From NCBI RefSeq assembly GCF_023283925.1, contig NZ_JAKIKX010000001.1:868001-932000 (forward strand): 64,000 nt of DNA, in the 5' to 3' direction. A program made the position numbers and the translations under genes. Under the pieces are notes generated by a model. That model ran no database searches, had not been told where the DNA came from, and saw only the letters and a program-made list of their open reading frames with translations. This DNA is from Shewanella marisflavi. Its GTDB lineage: Bacteria; Pseudomonadota; Gammaproteobacteria; Enterobacterales; Shewanellaceae. Shown piece after piece: positions 62,122 through 64,000 of the stretch (position 1 is its first letter; the number at the start of each line of letters is the position of its first letter).

Positions 62122-62446
62122 TAAGTTACTATTTTTTAATCCGTTTTATAAAACGCGGCCGACGATTATATCACAAGGTGAACAAACGCAATAATGACGA
62201 TTTTTTCGGCCGTGAATGGCTTATATTTGTTGGATGATTTTTGCTTTCTGGCAGCTTAATTATGGGGCATGAAATTAGGGCCGCGCCAGTTTCTTTGTTA
62301 CGTAAAGCTGTTTTCGCGCTATGGTGATAATAAATCGAGGGAAACTCGGTTTTGAAGCGACTCTACGGATGATTTGTGCCCCACATTTCCCTATAATAGC
62401 GCCAGATCTGACCCTGCAATTATAATTAATAAGGTGAATAGACGTG
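62122..62446. other. Divergent promoter region of mltF and purL
   Basis: About 325 bp without a gene. A TATAAT at 62392-62397 is a likely -10 for purL, about 50 bp before its start. I looked for a PurR box and found only a poor, misspaced match near 62297-62316. AAGG at 62431-62434 is the purL ribosome binding site, rather far from the ATG. Confidence 0.45.
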
Positions 62447-64000
62447 ATGGAGATCATCCGCGGAGCCCCTGCATTATCAGCGTTTAGAGTTCAAAAGTTA
62501 ATGGAAGCCTGTAAGAGTGCGGCGCTTCCTGTACAGGACATCTATGCTGAGTTCATTCATTTAGCCGATTTGACAGAGGCGTTGGATGCTGGTGAAACCC
62601 AGCAGCTAGCCAAGTTGTTAACCTATGGACCTGCAATCGAAGCACATGCGCCTCAAGGCACTTTGTATTTCGTGACGCCACGTCCGGGCACCATCTCTCC
62701 ATGGTCGTCGAAAGCGACCGATATCGCACATAACTGTGGTTTGAATAAGGTTAAGCGCCTAGAGCGCGGCATTGCCTATTATGTTCAGGCCGATAATCTG
62801 GATGAGTCTCAACAAAAACAGTTAGTCGGTTTACTCCACGACCGTATGGTCGAAGTGATCCTGTCTGATTTCGAACAGGCTGCCAGTCTGTTTGCCCGCA
62901 CCGAGCCTGCGGTCTTCACCAGCGTCGATGTGCTGGGTGAAGGCAAGGCAGCGCTCGAGGCCGCTAACCTTAAGTTAGGCTTAGCCCTGGCGCCGGATGA
63001 AATTGACTATCTGGTTGAAAATTTTACTCGTTTGGGCCGTAACCCTAACGATGTTGAATTGATGATGTTTGCCCAGGCAAACTCAGAGCACTGTCGTCAC
63101 AAGATCTTCAATGCCGACTGGACCATCGATGGCGAAGTGCAGCCTAAATCATTGTTCAAGATGATTAAAAACACCTTTGAAAAGACCCCGGACCACGTGC
63201 TATCTGCCTATAAAGATAACGCTGCCGTAATGGAAGGTTCTGTTGCCGGTCGTTTCTTCCCAGAGCCAAATGGTGTTTATGCTTATCACACCGAGCCGAT
63301 GCATATCCTGATGAAGGTGGAGACACACAACCACCCGACAGCGATTAGCCCATACCCAGGTGCGGCCACAGGTTCAGGTGGTGAGATCCGTGATGAAGGC
63401 GCAACCGGTCGTGGTTCTAAGCCAAAGGCGGGTCTGACAGGCTTTAGCGTATCTAACCTTAAGATCCCTGGTTTTGTTCAGCCATGGGAAGGAGATTACG
63501 GTAAGCCAGATCGTATCGTGACTGCACTGGACATCATGACCGAAGGCCCACTGGGCGGCGCGGCATTTAACAACGAATTTGGTCGTCCGGCTCTTTTGGG
63601 TTACTTCCGTACCTACGAGCAGGAAGTGTCGAGCCACAACGGTGTCGAAGTACGTGGTTACCATAAGCCCATCATGCTGGCTGGTGGCCTGGGGAATATC
63701 CGCGAAGAGCATGTCCAAAAAGGTGAGATCACCGTTGGTGCCAAGCTTATCGTACTTGGTGGCCCTGCGATGAATATCGGCCTGGGCGGCGGCGCGGCAT
63801 CTTCAATGGCTTCAGGCCAATCAAGTGAAGATCTCGACTTTGCCTCGGTACAGCGTGACAACCCAGAGATGGAGCGTCGCTGTCAGGAAGTGATCGATCG
63901 CTGCTGGCAGATGGGTGAAGATAACCCGATCCAATTTATTCACGATGTGGGCGCAGGTGGTCTGTCGAACGCCTTCCCTGAACTGGTTGACGATGGTGGA
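62447..64000 (+). CDS. purL: Phosphoribosylformylglycinamidine synthase, 5' part
   Basis: The first 518 codons of the large-form FGAM synthase (about 1,290 residues), cut off by the window end. It turns FGAR, glutamine and ATP into FGAM in purine synthesis. Diagnostic segments are [36 protein letters not shown], the active-site [20 protein letters not shown] region and [10 protein letters not shown]. The glutaminase domain lies beyond the window. ATG 62447 gives the usual N-terminus; a GTG directly before it is better spaced from the ribosome binding site and would add one residue. Confidence 0.97.
   Translation, partial: MEIIRGAPALSAFRVQKLMEACKSAALPVQDIYAEFIHLADLTEALDAGETQQLAKLLTYGPAIEAHAPQGTLYFVTPRPGTISPWSSKATDIAHNCGLNKVKRLERGIAYYVQADNLDESQQKQLVGLLHDRMVEVILSDFEQAASLFARTEPAVFTSVDVLGEGKAALEAANLKLGLALAPDEIDYLVENFTRLGRNPNDVELMMFAQANSEHCRHKIFNADWTIDGEVQPKSLFKMIKNTFEKTPDHVLSAYKDNAAVMEGSVAGRFFPEPNGVYAYHTEPMHILMKVETHNHPTAISPYPGAATGSGGEIRDEGATGRGSKPKAGLTGFSVSNLKIPGFVQPWEGDYGKPDRIVTALDIMTEGPLGGAAFNNEFGRPALLGYFRTYEQEVSSHNGVEVRGYHKPIMLAGGLGNIREEHVQKGEITVGAKLIVLGGPAMNIGLGGGAASSMASGQSSEDLDFASVQRDNPEMERRCQEVIDRCWQMGEDNPIQFIHDVGAGGLSNAFPELVDDGG

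Noticed and set aside
62297..62316. PurR box upstream of purL
   Set aside because: The match to the palindromic consensus has wrong spacing and several mismatches.

Overview
The window is a stretch of gammaproteobacterial chromosome that most resembles the marine genus Shewanella. The basis is gene content and order: smpB-ssrA next to ratA-ratB-bamE, a split borosin pair, aceB-aceA, rlmN-pilF-rodZ-ispG-hisS-yfgM-bamB-der, xseA/guaBA/tadA/mltF/purL, and a tmRNA tag reading ANDDNYALAA. This assignment comes from recognition, not from a database search.

Layout. 1-7730 is core: a ribosome hibernation factor, an M35 metalloprotease with a stand-alone copy of its prodomain-like domain, ohr-doxX with two palindromic operators, and a LysR regulator facing an apparent operon of a small membrane protein, an SbtA-type bicarbonate transporter, purE and purK. 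About 7955-25930 is a roughly 18 kb genomic island inserted at the 3' end of ssrA, with a short imperfect copy of the tmRNA end at the far boundary. It carries a small PD-(D/E)xK protein, a type IB restriction-modification system with a DUF91/NucS-like nuclease, a three-gene TPR-CHAT protease operon with two unrecognised partners, a RelE-like protein, a prokaryotic viperin, a duplicated Cys/His-motif protein, an 11-bp tandem repeat array, a YagK/YfjJ (inovirus Gp2-like) gene, AlpA, an unknown protein and a P4-type integrase. This is a defence island carried on a mobile element.

25916-36069 returns to core: ssrA, smpB, ratAB, bamE, a borosin alpha-N-methyltransferase and its precursor peptide followed by a TPR-diguanylate cyclase, then the glyoxylate shunt genes. 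36403-45377 holds an HDOD-GAF protein, an NTF2-like protein, an MtfA-like peptidase, an orphan ParA/ribbon-helix-helix pair, small proteins, a GNAT, a UshA-like phosphatase without signal peptide and a DUF21-CBS membrane protein. 45523-64000 is housekeeping: rlmN to der, an amber-interrupted secreted protein gene, xseA, guaBA, tadA, a previously uncalled 45-codon ORF, mltF and the 5' part of purL, which runs off the window.

The most interesting parts are the CHAT-protease operon beside a viperin cassette (one possibly novel system next to one known antiviral family), the borosin locus joined to a diguanylate cyclase, the free-standing M35 prodomain paralogue, and the bicarbonate transporter placed directly before the bicarbonate-consuming purEK pair.
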